Shown here: positions 10,548 through 20,101 of the stretch, in pieces | Position numbering within the stretch: the stretch's first letter is position 1 | How the letters are laid out: every line of letters starts with the position of its first letter | From: Hyalella azteca | Lineage: Eukaryota; Arthropoda; Malacostraca; Amphipoda; Hyalellidae | Direction: 5' to 3' | Length of the DNA: 64,000 bases | NCBI RefSeq assembly: GCF_000764305.2 | Contig: NW_025947474.1 | Coordinates: 124,001-188,000, forward strand | The notes under the pieces: model-generated | The model's database searches: none | What the model was told of the DNA's origin: nothing | Seen by the model: only the letters and a program-made list of their open reading frames with translations | Translations under genes and position numbers: made by a program

Positions 10548-10783
10548 GAAGTGTAGAGCCAGATCTTCATTTCCTATGCGTCCTACGCATCGCTCAGGAA
10601 GTGAGCGCTGGGTTGGACACTCGCTTTCTGAGCGCAACCGTCAGCGCCAAATACCGCGTATTATATGTTTAAAATATTCGATCTCTCTCTTTCAATTGGT
10701 GTATATAAGTTATTCATTTTAAATTAATACATAAATAAATAAGAATTTATTGTATCGGGTCCATCATTTAGAATAACCATGTA

Positions 10784-11150
10784 TTTGTGATGAACCTTAT
10801 ACACACAGTCCTCAGCTATGCAGTAACCAAGTCTTTTAAACGCTTGATGTTTTTTGTTTAGTCAGAACTCTCATGGTCAGATCCTCGTCATGTTACGTCA
10901 GAACTCTCATGGTCAGAGCTCCGTTTTTCAAATATTGAATGTAAAATAAAATCGAACGTGGGATCGAGTAACAGCGTACGTTAATTTTGCTGTGCGGGTG
11001 TGGCGCGGTCGCTTCAAACGTCGCCTGTGGTAGGGAAAATGTCTCGTTTCTCTCCTTTCAACCTAAGCACAAATCTTGCTGGCCTGAGCAAAAATCGAGA
11101 CTAGTTGGTATCTTTCTTTGGTAAGAAGGATGCAAATTAATGACGTTTAG
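10784..11150. other. Unassigned interval with a 21-bp direct repeat
   Basis: GTCAGAACTCTCATGGTCAG occurs twice at about 10861-10920. Nothing else is visible. Confidence 0.5.
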
Positions 11151-11309
11151 GAGCTTGGCGGTGCAGCTGGCTGAGGAGCCTGGTGGTGCAGCTGGCTGAG
11201 GAGCCTGGCGGTGCAGCTGGCTGAGGAGCCTGGCGGTGCAGCTGGCTGAGGAGCCTGGTGGTGCAGCTGGCTGAGGAGCCTGGTGGTGCAGCTGACTGAG
11301 GAGCCTGGC
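11151..11309. repeat. 25-bp minisatellite, about 6 copies
   Basis: The unit contains GGTGCAGCTGGCTGAGGAGC, with starts at 11161, 11186, 11211 and so on. It is GC-rich with a CAGCTG palindrome. The main variation is one position (GGCGGTG or GGTGGTG). Confidence 0.95.
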
Positions 11310-11665
11310 TGTACGAATGGCTGGACGGCTGTCGTCTGTTACGGCCCATGGCTCACTAATGGCGGGCGCAATTAACGTAATTTGGCTCGCAATATTACCG
11401 TTATAAATAATAGGAATAATAAATGAAAAAGAAAATATCTGATGTATAAATAAAATATTTGATGTATCAAAAGAAAGTCTGATCTAGAGCCCCCTTCGCC
11501 CATACAGTCCCCGGAGCTGCTGACACTGACGCATGCCAGCCGCCGTACTGGCCAACCCGGCCAACCCGGCCAGCGGGGCCGCAGGAATTAAGGACAAATG
11601 GCGTCACTCGTGGAATTGTCGCACCATCAACGCTGATCGTTGATTTAGCGAGCCAGCCGTGCTGT
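11310..11665. other. Unassigned spacer between two arrays
   Basis: Contains AT-rich sequence and a short duplication GCCAACCCG/GCCAACCCG near 11555. No coding signal. Confidence 0.5.
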
Positions 11666-11957
11666 AGCTGGTCGTTTTGTTGTCAGTCTTGCTATTGCTG
11701 GCCGTTTTGTTGTCAGTCTTGCTATTGCTGGTCGTGCTATTAATTGTCAGTCGTGCTTGCTGGTCGTTTTGTTGTCAGTCTTGCTATTGCTGGTCGTGCT
11801 GTTGTCAGTCGTGCTTGCTGGTCGTTTTGTTGTCAGTCTTGCTATTGCTGGTCGTGCTGTTGTCGGTCGTGCTTGCTGGTCGTTTTGTTGTCAGTCTTGC
11901 TATTGCTGGTCGTGCTGTCAGTCGTGCTTGCTGGTCGTGCTGTTGCTGGTCCTGCTA
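11666..11957. repeat. 58-bp minisatellite with internal half-repeats, about 5 copies
   Basis: CAGTCGTGCTTGCTGG recurs at 11748, 11806 and 11864 (58-bp steps). Within each unit two related halves, GTCGTTTTGTTGTCAG and GTCGTGCTGTTGTCAG, suggest an older roughly 29-bp repeat that was doubled. The edges are degenerate. Confidence 0.93.
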
Positions 11958-12176
11958 TCGCCAGTTGGGCTGTTATCGATTGGTCTTAATTATTCTGCCC
12001 GCTGCAGACACGCTTGATCCACACCTCCCATCGCTTGATGTTAAAATTTTTCTTAAGCAGCAAATCGCCTCAAAGGCACCGACCGACCGCATTTCCATTT
12101 GTCACTACATAATCCTAATATACGCGCCCTCTGACCGCTTTACCCTGCAATAAAATATTCACAATATTAAAAGCGG

Positions 12177-12296
12177 GTACCGTCAACTGGGGTGACTTCG
12201 GCCACCGGGGGTGACTTTGGCCAACGTTTATTATTTTGCTTTGCTGCCATTTGTTTCTGTTGTAGGTGTGGCCGAAGTCACCCCAGTTGACGGTAC
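12177..12296. mobile_element. 120-bp MITE with perfect 29-bp terminal inverted repeats
   Basis: The left end, GTACCGTCAACTGGGGTGAC then TTCGGCCAC (12177-12205), is the exact reverse complement of 12268-12296. A TA sits at the same place in both ends, compatible with a TA target duplication and a Tc1/mariner-type origin, but I did not confirm the family. A second internal GGGGTGACTTTGGCCAA lies at about 12209-12225. The perfect ends imply recent mobility. Confidence 0.9.
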
Positions 12297-12316
12297 ATCT
12301 TGAGCCTACCATGGAC

Positions 12317-12427
12317 CTCTGATTGGCCGCCTATAACCCGCCTCTGATTAGCCGCCTATAACCCGCCTCTGATTAGCCGCCTATAACCCGCCTCTGATTA
12401 GCCGCCTATAACCCGCCTCTGATTACC
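12317..12427. repeat. 25-bp minisatellite, about 4.4 copies
   Basis: The unit CTCTGATTAGCCGCCTATAA plus CCCGC is nearly invariant (one G/A change in the first copy). It begins about 20 bp after the 120-bp MITE. Confidence 0.95.
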
Positions 12428-12527
12428 ACGCGCGCCGCTGAGCGTCCCGAGGCCCGGCAATAATTTATGACTTCGCGGATGCCCGCATCCTCTGCTGCCC
12501 CACGGCGGCCATTACTTCTGTTTGCGG

Positions 12528-12993
12528 GCTCAACTCGAGCCCAGCGAGGCTCAACTCGAGCCCAGAGAGGCTCAACTCTAGCCCAGAGGCTTAACTCGAG
12601 CCCCGCGAGGCTCAACTCGAGCCCAGCGAGGCTCAACACGAGCCCAGCGAGGCTCAACTCGAGCCCGGCGAGGCTCAACTCGAGCCCAGCAAGGCTCAAC
12701 TCGTGCACAGCGAGGCTCAACTCGAGCCCAGCGAGGCTCAACTCGAGCACAGTGGGCTCAACTCGAGCCCAGCGAGGCTCAACTCGAGCCCAGCGAGGCT
12801 CAACTCGAGCCCGGCGAGGCTCAACTCGAGCCCGGCGAGGCTCAACTCGAGCCCGGCGAGGCTCAACTCGAGCCCGGCGAGGCTCAACTCGAGCCCAGCG
12901 AGGCTCAACTCGTGCCTAGCGAGGCTCAACTCGAGCCCAGCGAGGCTCAACTCGAGCCCAGCGAGGCTCAACTCGAGCCCAGAGAGACTCAGC
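12528..12993. repeat. 21-bp minisatellite, about 22 copies
   Basis: The unit contains GGCTCAACTCGAGCCCAGCG with the palindrome CTCGAG. Most units are exactly 21 bp; two or three are 18 bp (near 12580 and 12755), so length changes are multiples of three. Frames repeat NSSPARL on plus and ELSLAGL on minus. The multiple-of-three pattern is expected from loss of part of a unit and does not prove coding. Confidence 0.97.
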
Positions 12994-13025
12994 TTGTGCT
13001 CATTGATGCTTAATTTGAGCAGTTC

Positions 13026-13200
13026 GAGGCTCAAGCTGAAGCATTCATCACTTGAAGCTGAAACATTCGTTACTTTAAGCTGAAGCATTCATCACTTGAA
13101 GCTGAAGCTAAAAGTGATGATGCTAAAACATTCATGCTAAAGTAAAAAGATGCTAAAACATTCATTACGGCAAGTTTGTACCACGTGAAGTTGAAGCATT
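13026..13200. repeat. Degenerate 22-24 bp repeat
   Basis: GCTGAAGCATTCATCACTTGAA and relatives (AAGCTGAAACATTC, GCTAAAACATTCAT) recur with decay. It directly follows the 21-bp array and may be an aged array. Confidence 0.75.
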
Positions 13201-13390
13201 TATGTTCACGGGAAGCTATAGTTCGCATCACGTCAGGCTAAAGCTTATAACACGTGAAATCAAAGCTCTTAGCTCAATGCTTATGTTAAGTTCACTAAGA
13301 AAGAATACGACTTGAATATGAACTTTGGTAGTCATGATAATTCAAGTTCAGTGTGAGGGCGGGGCACCTTTACCCTCTACAACTTTACCA

Positions 13391-13617
13391 TAAATTCAAT
13401 AACCTATAGATAAATTCAATAACCTATAGATAAATTCAATAACCTATAGATAAATTCAATAACCTATAGATAAATTCAATAGCCTTTCTATAAATTCAAT
13501 AACCATTCGATAAATTCAATAACCTTTCGATAAATTCAATAACCTTTCGATAAATTCAATAACCTTTCGATAAATTCAATAACCTTTCGATAAATTCAAT
13601 AACCTTTCGATAAATTC
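13391..13617. repeat. 20-bp minisatellite, 11 copies, two variants in blocks
   Basis: The unit TAAATTCAATAACCTTTCGA has perfect 20-bp register. The first four copies carry CCTATAGA, copies five and six are intermediate (CCTTTCTA, CCATTCGA), and the last five carry CCTTTCGA. The block order fits amplification from one end. Confidence 0.97.
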
Positions 13618-13770
13618 GCATTTTTCATGTTATTCGTACATAGAGAACTGGTAACGCGAATTATCTCTAGTCTACGTCGTTATACCGCAACCTTGATCGT
13701 ACGTTGCGCCGTGATAAATTAAAGGCTTTATAACGCTGCATTTTGAGCTGACGTGTTGCGTATGTTAAGC

Positions 13771-14018
13771 CGTGACGAATGGCAGGCTCCATCATGCCAC
13801 GTTATACGCCGGCGCGGTGTGTACGTTACGTCGTGACGAATGGCAGGCTCCATCATGCACCGTTATACGCCGGCGCGGTGTGTACGTTACGCCGTGACGA
13901 ATGGCAGGCTCCATCATGCCACGTTATACGCCGGCGCGCTGTGTATGTTACGCCGTGACGAATGACAGGCTCCATCATGCCACGTTATACGCCGGCGCGC
14001 TGTGTACGTTACGCCGTG
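13771..14018. repeat. 61-bp minisatellite, 4 copies plus a decayed leading copy
   Basis: CGTGACGAATGGCAGGCTCC recurs at 13771, 13832, 13893 and 13954, with a truncated CGTGAAAG at 14015. Contains the palindrome GCCGGC. A diverged copy can be traced back to about 13708. Confidence 0.95.
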
Positions 14019-14730
14019 AAAGATGTTCGCTAGCCTCAATAAAAGCGGCTGATGAACGACGCCCGCCATTTGCACGGCCGCTGCTCTTCTTTCGGCGTTT
14101 TCTGCTTTGCTTTTTTATTTGAAACATATTTGTTTACTTTTGGTTAGATTTTTTATTCTGAGATATATTTTCTTTAACTTTTATTTAGCTCTTATGGCAT
14201 GGAGTAAACCTCAAAAAAAGTAACCATATTTTCAGTTTGATGAATGTTTACAACTATTTTTTTCGAAATACTTGATGGGAGAAAATTATTAGCATTAGGA
14301 TCAACAGTTAGTAATTATAGTCTGGGCGTACAGATACGTCTCATTAGAGGCCCTGAATATCTCCTCACTCAAAAGATTTAATATTATACTGTGTAGTGTA
14401 TGTATATAGTCACTCGGACGCTTCTATTATGTTAAACCAATTTAAGTTGATTTATTTTTCGAGTGCCTTTTCTTTCATCACTTTAAATTACCGGAACAAA
14501 CATTAAACGTTTTGTTTTATCAAAGACGTTAATCTATTCACTTCAGACTTCTTTAGCCTTCATTCCCTGGCCACGCTGTCCTTCTTCCCCAACTATAATT
14601 TTGAATTGAGAGCCTCAAATTGGATTATAGGAGAGCAATTTTTGAGACGCCGGCTCCCAAAACACTGGAGAAGACGCGACGTGCTTCATTTTCCCCACTA
14701 CCATTTATTGTTCATTGTAGGGTGTATGAA
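14019..14730. other. Unassigned interval
   Basis: T-rich after 14090 with no recognisable gene. GC-richer sequence at 14600-14700 runs into the next array; its open frame continues into the repeat and is not trusted. Confidence 0.5.
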
Positions 14731-14990
14731 ATTGACAAGCCTGTCAAGCGTTGGCGTCTTGACAAGTCTGTCAAACGTTGGCGTCTTGACAAGTCTGTCA
14801 AACGTTGGCGTCTTGACAAGTCTGTCAAACGTTGGCGTCTTGACAAGTCTGTCAAACGTTTGCGTCTTGAAAAGCCTGCCATAAGATAAGCCTGTTCAAG
14901 CGTTGGCGTCTTGGCAAGCTTGTTAAGCGTTGGCGTCTTGACAAGCCTGTCAAACGTTGGCGTCTTGACAAGCTTGCCATAAGATAAGCC
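14731..14990. repeat. 27-bp minisatellite in two blocks
   Basis: Units with TTGGCGTCTTGACAAGTCTG start at 14751, 14778 and so on. Each contains TTGACA-AGTC-TGTCAA, a short inverted repeat. The first block ends at about 14875 with GCCATAAGATAAGCC; the second ends at about 14985 with the same spacer, so block plus spacer is itself duplicated. Confidence 0.94.
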
Positions 14991-15232
14991 TTGCCAAGCG
15001 TTGGTAAATTGACACACGTGTTGAAAAGCCTGCTAAGCGTTGATATCTTGACGCGCGTGTTGACAAGCCTGCCAAGCGTGAGTGTCTTGACGTCCGTGTT
15101 GACAAGCCTGCCAAGCGTGAGTGTCTTGACGTCCGTGTTGACAAGCCTGCCAAGCGTTGGTGTCTTGACGCGCGTGGTGACAAGCCTGCCAAGCGTTGGT
15201 GTCTTGACGCGCGTGTTGACAAGCCGCCGTAA
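14991..15232. repeat. 39-bp minisatellite related to the 27-bp array
   Basis: GACAAGCCTGCCAAGCG recurs at 39-bp spacing (15062, 15101 and onward). The monomer equals the 27-bp unit plus 12 bp (a second TTGAC with GCGCGTG or GTCCGTG). The array follows the 27-bp array without a break. Confidence 0.93.
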
Positions 15233-15333
15233 TTAGCCGGGCGCCCCTTGCTGCGCGGCTCTGAAAACACCGCTGCAAAAGCCCCTGTAAAAACAGCGAC
15301 CAAATTGCCTACGTAGCCCCCGGCCCCGGGCTC

Positions 15334-15475
15334 GTGCCTGCCTCCTGCACCTACAGCTTCCATGTAGTCCAAGACATCAAGTTTACATATTACCCATCAA
15401 GTACGTGCCTGCCTCCTGCACCTACAGCTTCCAGGTAGTCCAAGACATCAAGTTTACATATTACCCATCATGTAC
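15334..15475. repeat. 71-bp direct duplication
   Basis: GTGCCTGCCTCCTGCACCTA begins both copies (15334 and 15405). They differ at about two bases, so the duplication is young. Confidence 0.95.
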
Positions 15476-15493
15476 ACAAGGAAACTATTTGAT

Positions 15494-15588
15494 CCACGAG
15501 GTTGGCATGCATCGAGTCCACGAGGTTGTCGTGCATGAAGTCCGCGAGGTTGTTATCAAGTCAGCGAGGTTGTCATCCACCAAGACTG
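15494..15588. repeat. Short degenerate repeat with CGAGGTTG
   Basis: CGAGGTTG recurs four times at 20-24 bp spacing (15497, 15521, 15545, 15565). Confidence 0.85.
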
Positions 15589-17022
15589 CTTTATCGTTAC
15601 ACGTATTACGTATTTGTGTTATTATTTTGTGTTATTAATTTTATTAAAACTTCTCAACACCCAGAAACTCTCCCTTCCCCGGCGGCCTGCACCAGCAGGT
15701 CGTCGTGACACGGCCGTCAGAGGCTACGCGCCTCACGTGTCTAATGGGCCAGAAAAGCGGCCAAACTCTACGGCTTTTGCTCACCCCTCCCTACCACATT
15801 TGGCCTAGCCCCACACCTCCTCTGGAAACACCAGCACAACACGGCGTCTTGGGGTCGTTTAGAGAGACGAGTTAATATTTATTTGAAGATTTTTTTAATT
15901 TACATTGAACTACACTGCCGCAAACGATCTGGATTGCTTTGTCGCTTCTTTATTATCAAAATTGGAATGAAAAAATTTTCTGTTTGTCCTCCCGGAGGCT
16001 TGGAATGAAGTCTATGAAGGAATTCTAGACATTATCTGATAAAAAGTCCTCATGTTGCTTCTAATAATTCCATGCTGAACATGTCTATGGAATTATATGA
16101 TGAATTCTAGACAACTAAGTCCACGGTTACGTCACGCTAGTATATTCAAATCATTCACTCACGCCGGAAATCGAAGTCGGTCATCCGGGGCTTCGCGACG
16201 TGAATAACTTTAGTAATAAATTCATATTACTAAAGTGCACAACTTTGGTTCGTTGTCTAGTGTATAACTTGGTAATGAATTACATGTTTGAGTATGGATT
16301 TGATGATCTTTCCTATGTTCGTCGAATTTTATTCCTGAAACAGCATAAACTATCATCTGGCTTTTTATTCTCATAAAAACCGTGAATTCGGGCGTCAAGC
16401 ATTTACTACCGCAAGCTGTTATAAGGCGACAGGACTTTCTCGAAAGCGGATACTTCGCCGGTGTTACGAAGATAATTTACCGTCATTATTTTCGTTCCCT
16501 CATCACTGTCAAACCGATAGGGCCGCTGCTTGCTTTCAACCAAAATCTGCCTCTGTGAATATATATGAGTTATGAATTTGAAAAGCCTCAAAGATTTGGC
16601 TATCAGCAGCATAACTAAAGCGAAATTTTTCAGTTGAATGTCCTGACGTCACATTTCAAACTTATATGCATGATTCCTGACTCTTTTTAGGTCTCAACGG
16701 TCGAAGTACATTGACAAATTAACATTAGTTAATCAAGTTACAGTATTTGGAGTAAAGAAACAATTCGCAATGACGTCTGTAGCGCCGCGGCTTTCAGAGC
16801 AACACAAACGACTCCGTAAACTTGGGAGGCGTTCATTGCAGCCACTAGAGCAGCTCGCTTTCTTGCCCCGAATCGCTTGTCTTTGTCAAAGAAGACTGCG
16901 AACCAAATTGCATTTGCTAAACTAAATTTATGGGTCGAACAAATACGTGTTTAGGAATGCGGCGCACGGTACATCGAAGCTGCTCCTGCTCCGGCCTCCG
17001 TGCGTTGTCAGAGACGTGTTGC
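15589..17022. other. Unassigned interval with one hairpin
   Basis: ACTTTAGTAAT and its exact inverse form an 11-bp hairpin with an 8-base loop at 16207-16236. GAATTCTAGACA occurs at about 16019 and 16103. No gene recognised. Confidence 0.5.
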
Positions 17023-17206
17023 GTCACGCGTTACGGTGCACGTCACGCATTACGGTGCACGTCACGCGTTACGGTGCACGTCACGCGTTACGGTGCACGT
17101 CACGCGTTACGGTGCACGTCACGCGTTACGGTGCACGTCACGCATTACGGTGCACGTCACGCATTACGGTGCACGTCACTCATTACGGTGCACGTCACGC
17201 GTTACG
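17023..17206. repeat. 19-bp minisatellite, about 10 copies
   Basis: The unit GTCACGCGTTACGGTGCAC contains the palindromes ACGCGT and GTGCAC. ACGCGT alternates with ACGCAT and one ACTCAT. Register is perfect. Confidence 0.97.
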
Positions 17207-17900
17207 TTTCTTTTATGAAATCATCCAAGCTATGTCGCTATTTTCGGATAATTTTCATTCTAATTCACTTTCATTGAGTAGAAGAAGTATTTTTCGGTGA
17301 TTTTTCGCTTTCGAGTCCGTCGGCCACGAAGTCTTGAACTCTACATCCAAGACAGGAATATTTCAAGAATTTATGCCATCATAATTTTGTGCAATATCGA
17401 CCTTGTTTATTGCGACTGTTTTGTTAGTCATTTCATGTTTACAGAATTTACATTTGTGTTAAGTAATTCAGCTACAAACGAATGTGACAGTGGAAATGTG
17501 TATTTGAAGACCCAAGAGAAGACTCGTTTCTCTTTATCACCGTTATTCCAAAATTTGTTTTCAGTCAATCTGTTTGATTGAGATATTTACAATTAATTAA
17601 ATATGTAATTTCAAGTTCGGCGAACCAATTTCAATTCCAACTAAAACTTCTCTGTGTGTTCGGGTATTGTGTACGTGGAAATAATTTGTATCCAACGTCG
17701 ATCTTCCGATATCGCCTGCAGAATGATTAAAATTTCATCAATGATTAAATTCCATCAAGTCAGAAGGTTGAAGTTTCTACACAAGGATGGAACGATAAAA
17801 CCTGCTTCTCAGCAGCTGGTACAGCCGGTCAGGTGCTCGAGGCGTCAGCGACAATTGCGTTTGGCAAGTAGCAGCTGTGAGCCTGGTCTTTGAGGTTGGG
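17207..17900. other. Unassigned interval
   Basis: Contains a frame at 17297-17581 (+), 94 codons, not recognised. No splice pairs judged convincing. Confidence 0.4.
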
Positions 17901-18024
17901 TTCTGGTGGCAAGTGGTACCATTGACAGATGGTGCTGGTGGCAGGTGGTACCATTGACAGATGGTGCTGGTGGCAGGTGGTACCATTGACAGATGGTGCT
18001 GGTGGCAGGTGGTACCATTGACAG
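17901..18024. repeat. 32-bp minisatellite, about 4 copies
   Basis: GGTGGTACCATTGACAGATG recurs at 32-bp steps (CCATTGACAG at 17919, 17951, 17983, 18015). Contains the palindrome GGTACC. Nearly identical copies. Confidence 0.96.
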
Positions 18025-18064
18025 GTGTTCACCTCCCCTCATTTTGTGGGGGGAGGCGAACACC
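18024..18064. other. 15-bp hairpin at the end of the 32-bp array
   Basis: GGTGTTCACCTCCCC and GGGGAGGCGAACACC are inverse with one mismatch and an 11-base loop. It starts exactly where the array stops. Confidence 0.85.
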
Positions 18065-18586
18065 GAAGAACGTACTCGGTTATTACTATCCGTAAATCCG
18101 TAATACAGCGCAAACTGCAAATATTAAATTCCAAAGTGAACTTTCCGCCGTTTTTGAGCTCATCTAAATGAATGGAATGAATGGTTCATGAGCAGCTCAT
18201 GGTGCCATCCTGACAGTCTTCAAAGTTCGCACTAAGTTATTTGTCTGCTGCAGCAACTTGCATTAGTCCAATTACTGTAGAAACTCCTCAAACTTTTATA
18301 AACTTCTTTGTCCCCTATAAAAACAAGGGGAAGAATTACGTTAACCCGTTGTTTTAATATTTTCTAGGGTCGCAACTGTTACTGAGACGAAAGTAAAAAA
18401 TCTAGATATTCCTTCAAGTTTTGAACAGCCTTCATTCTCTGAAACCAATAATGTTAGTTTCTGTATTCAAAATTATGTCCATTTCTCTGAATCCTATAAA
18501 ATTCTAATTCTTAATTAAAATTTGTGCATTAACGATTTCCTTCGAGGCTGCGGAACAAATTTTACTCCTGGAATTTACCGAACCTG
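18065..18586. other. Unassigned interval
   Basis: No repeats or coding signal apart from the short duplication GAATGGAATGAATGG near 18170. Confidence 0.5.
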
Positions 18587-18822
18587 ATTTAGACCGGGTT
18601 CACACCATACTGCCGGGCTCTTGTCTGGCATATGCCAGTCACGGTCCAGTCCAATGTTCTTTAAAGTATTTCTATAGAAACATTTATACCATGGGCTTGG
18701 CAGGTGCTCTGCACGGCTGGTATGAATGTTTCTATAGAAATACATTAAATAATATTGGACTCGACCATAACTGGCATTTGTCCGGCACGTGCCCGGCAAT
18801 ATGGCGTGAACCCGACCTAAAT
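18587..18822. mobile_element. 236-bp fold-back MITE with 105-bp arms
   Basis: Left arm 18587-18691 and right arm 18718-18822 align inverted without gaps at about 88 of 105 bases. Shared segments include CGGGTTCAC, TGCCGGGC, AGTCCAAT and ATTTCTATAGAAACATT. A 26-base loop separates them. There is no coding capacity. A target duplication is not clear. A transcript would form a long imperfect hairpin. Confidence 0.88.
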
Positions 18823-19497
18823 ATATTTTTACTGCAAGCATTTACTGCTGACTATGAAATGTCTACTATTAGATTCCCTAATTTCCTTCTTTTTCATTTT
18901 TATTTCTGTGTATTTAGTGAAATATCCTATTAAATATCTGCCTATGATCTATTGACGAAGAGAATGTAAAACGGAAGTTTGATGGTAGCGAAAAGCGTGA
19001 GCTCGTTCAGTTTACTTTCACTAAAGGTTTGATTGGCATTAGTCGTTCAATAGCTTTGCTCTTCTCGTGTCGCAAGTTTAGTTTCTAGGACAACCATATT
19101 ACGAATTAATCAGTTGTTTCAACAAGCGCACCGAAGCAGCCGTGTAGAGTTACCTGATATTTTATACTTGCTTGTCTGTATCTGCAGCTGCAATGCATGG
19201 GATATACCTGCAGATGATTGCATAAATTGTGTCTACGGCTGCTGTGTTTGAATTAGATATGCAGCTGCTGTGTTAGACTGTATTATTACCTGCTGTGTAT
19301 GAATTAAATATCCGTAGTTACTCTGTTGAAATTATATATGCAGCGGCTGTGTTTGAATTATAACTGCAACTTCTGTGTATGAAATTAATTGCAACCGCTG
19401 TGTTTGAATTGTATCTGGACTTACGCTTATAGTAATAGCTGCAGCTGTCGTGTATGAGCTATAGATGTCGACGCTGGAGTCGAATATCAAATGTAGA
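18823..19497. repeat. Degenerate CAGCTGCTGTGT-type repeat leading into the array
   Basis: From about 19185 the sequence is built from decayed variants of GCAGCTGCTGTGTTTGAATT with poor register. It appears to be the aged flank of the array that follows. 18823-19184 holds nothing recognisable. Confidence 0.65.
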
Positions 19498-19623
19498 TAC
19501 AGCTGCTGGGCATTACGAGTAGCTACAGCTGCTGGGCATCAAGTGTAGCTACAGCTGCTGGGCATCAAGTGTAGCTACAGCTGCTGGGCATCAAGTGTAG
19601 CTACAGCTGCTGGGCATCAAGTG
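19498..19623. repeat. 26-bp minisatellite running into the assembly gap
   Basis: TAGCTACAGCTGCTGGGCAT recurs at 26-bp steps (19520, 19546, 19572, 19598). Near-identical copies stop only at the first N, so the true array is longer. Confidence 0.96.
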
Positions 19624-20101
19624 NNNNNNNNNNNNNNNNNNNNNNNNNNNNNNNNNNNNNNNNNNNNNNNNNNNNNNNNNNNNNNNNNNNNNNNNNNNNN
19701 NNNNNNNNNNNNNNNNNNNNNNNNNNNNNNNNNNNNNNNNNNNNNNNNNNNNNNNNNNNNNNNNNNNNNNNNNNNNNNNNNNNNNNNNNNNNNNNNNNNN
19801 NNNNNNNNNNNNNNNNNNNNNNNNNNNNNNNNNNNNNNNNNNNNNNNNNNNNNNNNNNNNNNNNNNNNNNNNNNNNNNNNNNNNNNNNNNNNNNNNNNNN
19901 NNNNNNNNNNNNNNNNNNNNNNNNNNNNNNNNNNNNNNNNNNNNNNNNNNNNNNNNNNNNNNNNNNNNNNNNNNNNNNNNNNNNNNNNNNNNNNNNNNNN
20001 NNNNNNNNNNNNNNNNNNNNNNNNNNNNNNNNNNNNNNNNNNNNNNNNNNNNNNNNNNNNNNNNNNNNNNNNNNNNNNNNNNNNNNNNNNNNNNNNNNNN
20101 N
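19624..20101. other. Assembly gap, 478 Ns
   Basis: Unknown bases between two different arrays. The written length may not be the true length. Confidence 0.99.

Larger units (their letters stand above)
10010..10570 (-). pseudogene. Mariner-like transposase, N-terminally truncated with internal repeat expansion
   Basis: In its intact form this enzyme is a DDE/D nuclease that cuts and pastes its own element. Seen here: the open frame reads RSPDLTPCDYFLWGYVKEA, matching the motif around the third catalytic aspartate (D of CDYF, near residue 26 of this frame), then VYVPPLPTTL. After an expanded tract it ends with DLKNRIT...TEDMLSRVWDEF...GGHIGDL and a stop, the standard C-terminus of this family. 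The first two catalytic residues and the helix-turn-helix DNA-binding half are absent. The tract between is eleven copies of a 29-bp unit encoding VYVPPLPATL in one frame and FTSRLYQQL or LRPASTSNS in the others. The added length is 288 bp, so the C-terminus stays in frame. The first residues (MKIWLYTSG and following) come from 5' element sequence plus a MITE fragment, so this methionine is not a natural start. The assignment rests on recognising the motifs by eye; no search was run. Confidence 0.85.
9893..10783 (-). mobile_element. Decayed mariner-like transposon (about 0.9 kb)
   Basis: The left end TACAGGGTTATTCCAAATGA (9893 onward) and the right end (10758-10783), read inverted, match at 24 of 26 bases. 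Weaker similarity continues inward for roughly 30 more bases (AATAAATTC.TATTTATTT in both). Both ends finish in TA, consistent with Tc1/mariner insertion at TA. Reading on the minus strand there is a 5' region, a MITE-derived junction (10514-10547), a transposase fragment, an internal 29-bp minisatellite and the C-terminus. Full-length relatives are usually about 1.2-1.4 kb, so the N-terminal half of the gene is missing. It should be non-autonomous. Confidence 0.88.

Noticed and set aside
11677..12153. 158-codon plus-strand frame rich in Leu, Val and Cys
   Set aside because: Two thirds is the 58-bp array; the remaining tail shows no motif and all three frames are open in the array.
12406..13088. 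Several 114-150 codon frames with NSSPARL or ELSLAGL repeats
   Set aside because: Frames on both strands follow the 21-bp array exactly; no non-repeat domain is attached.
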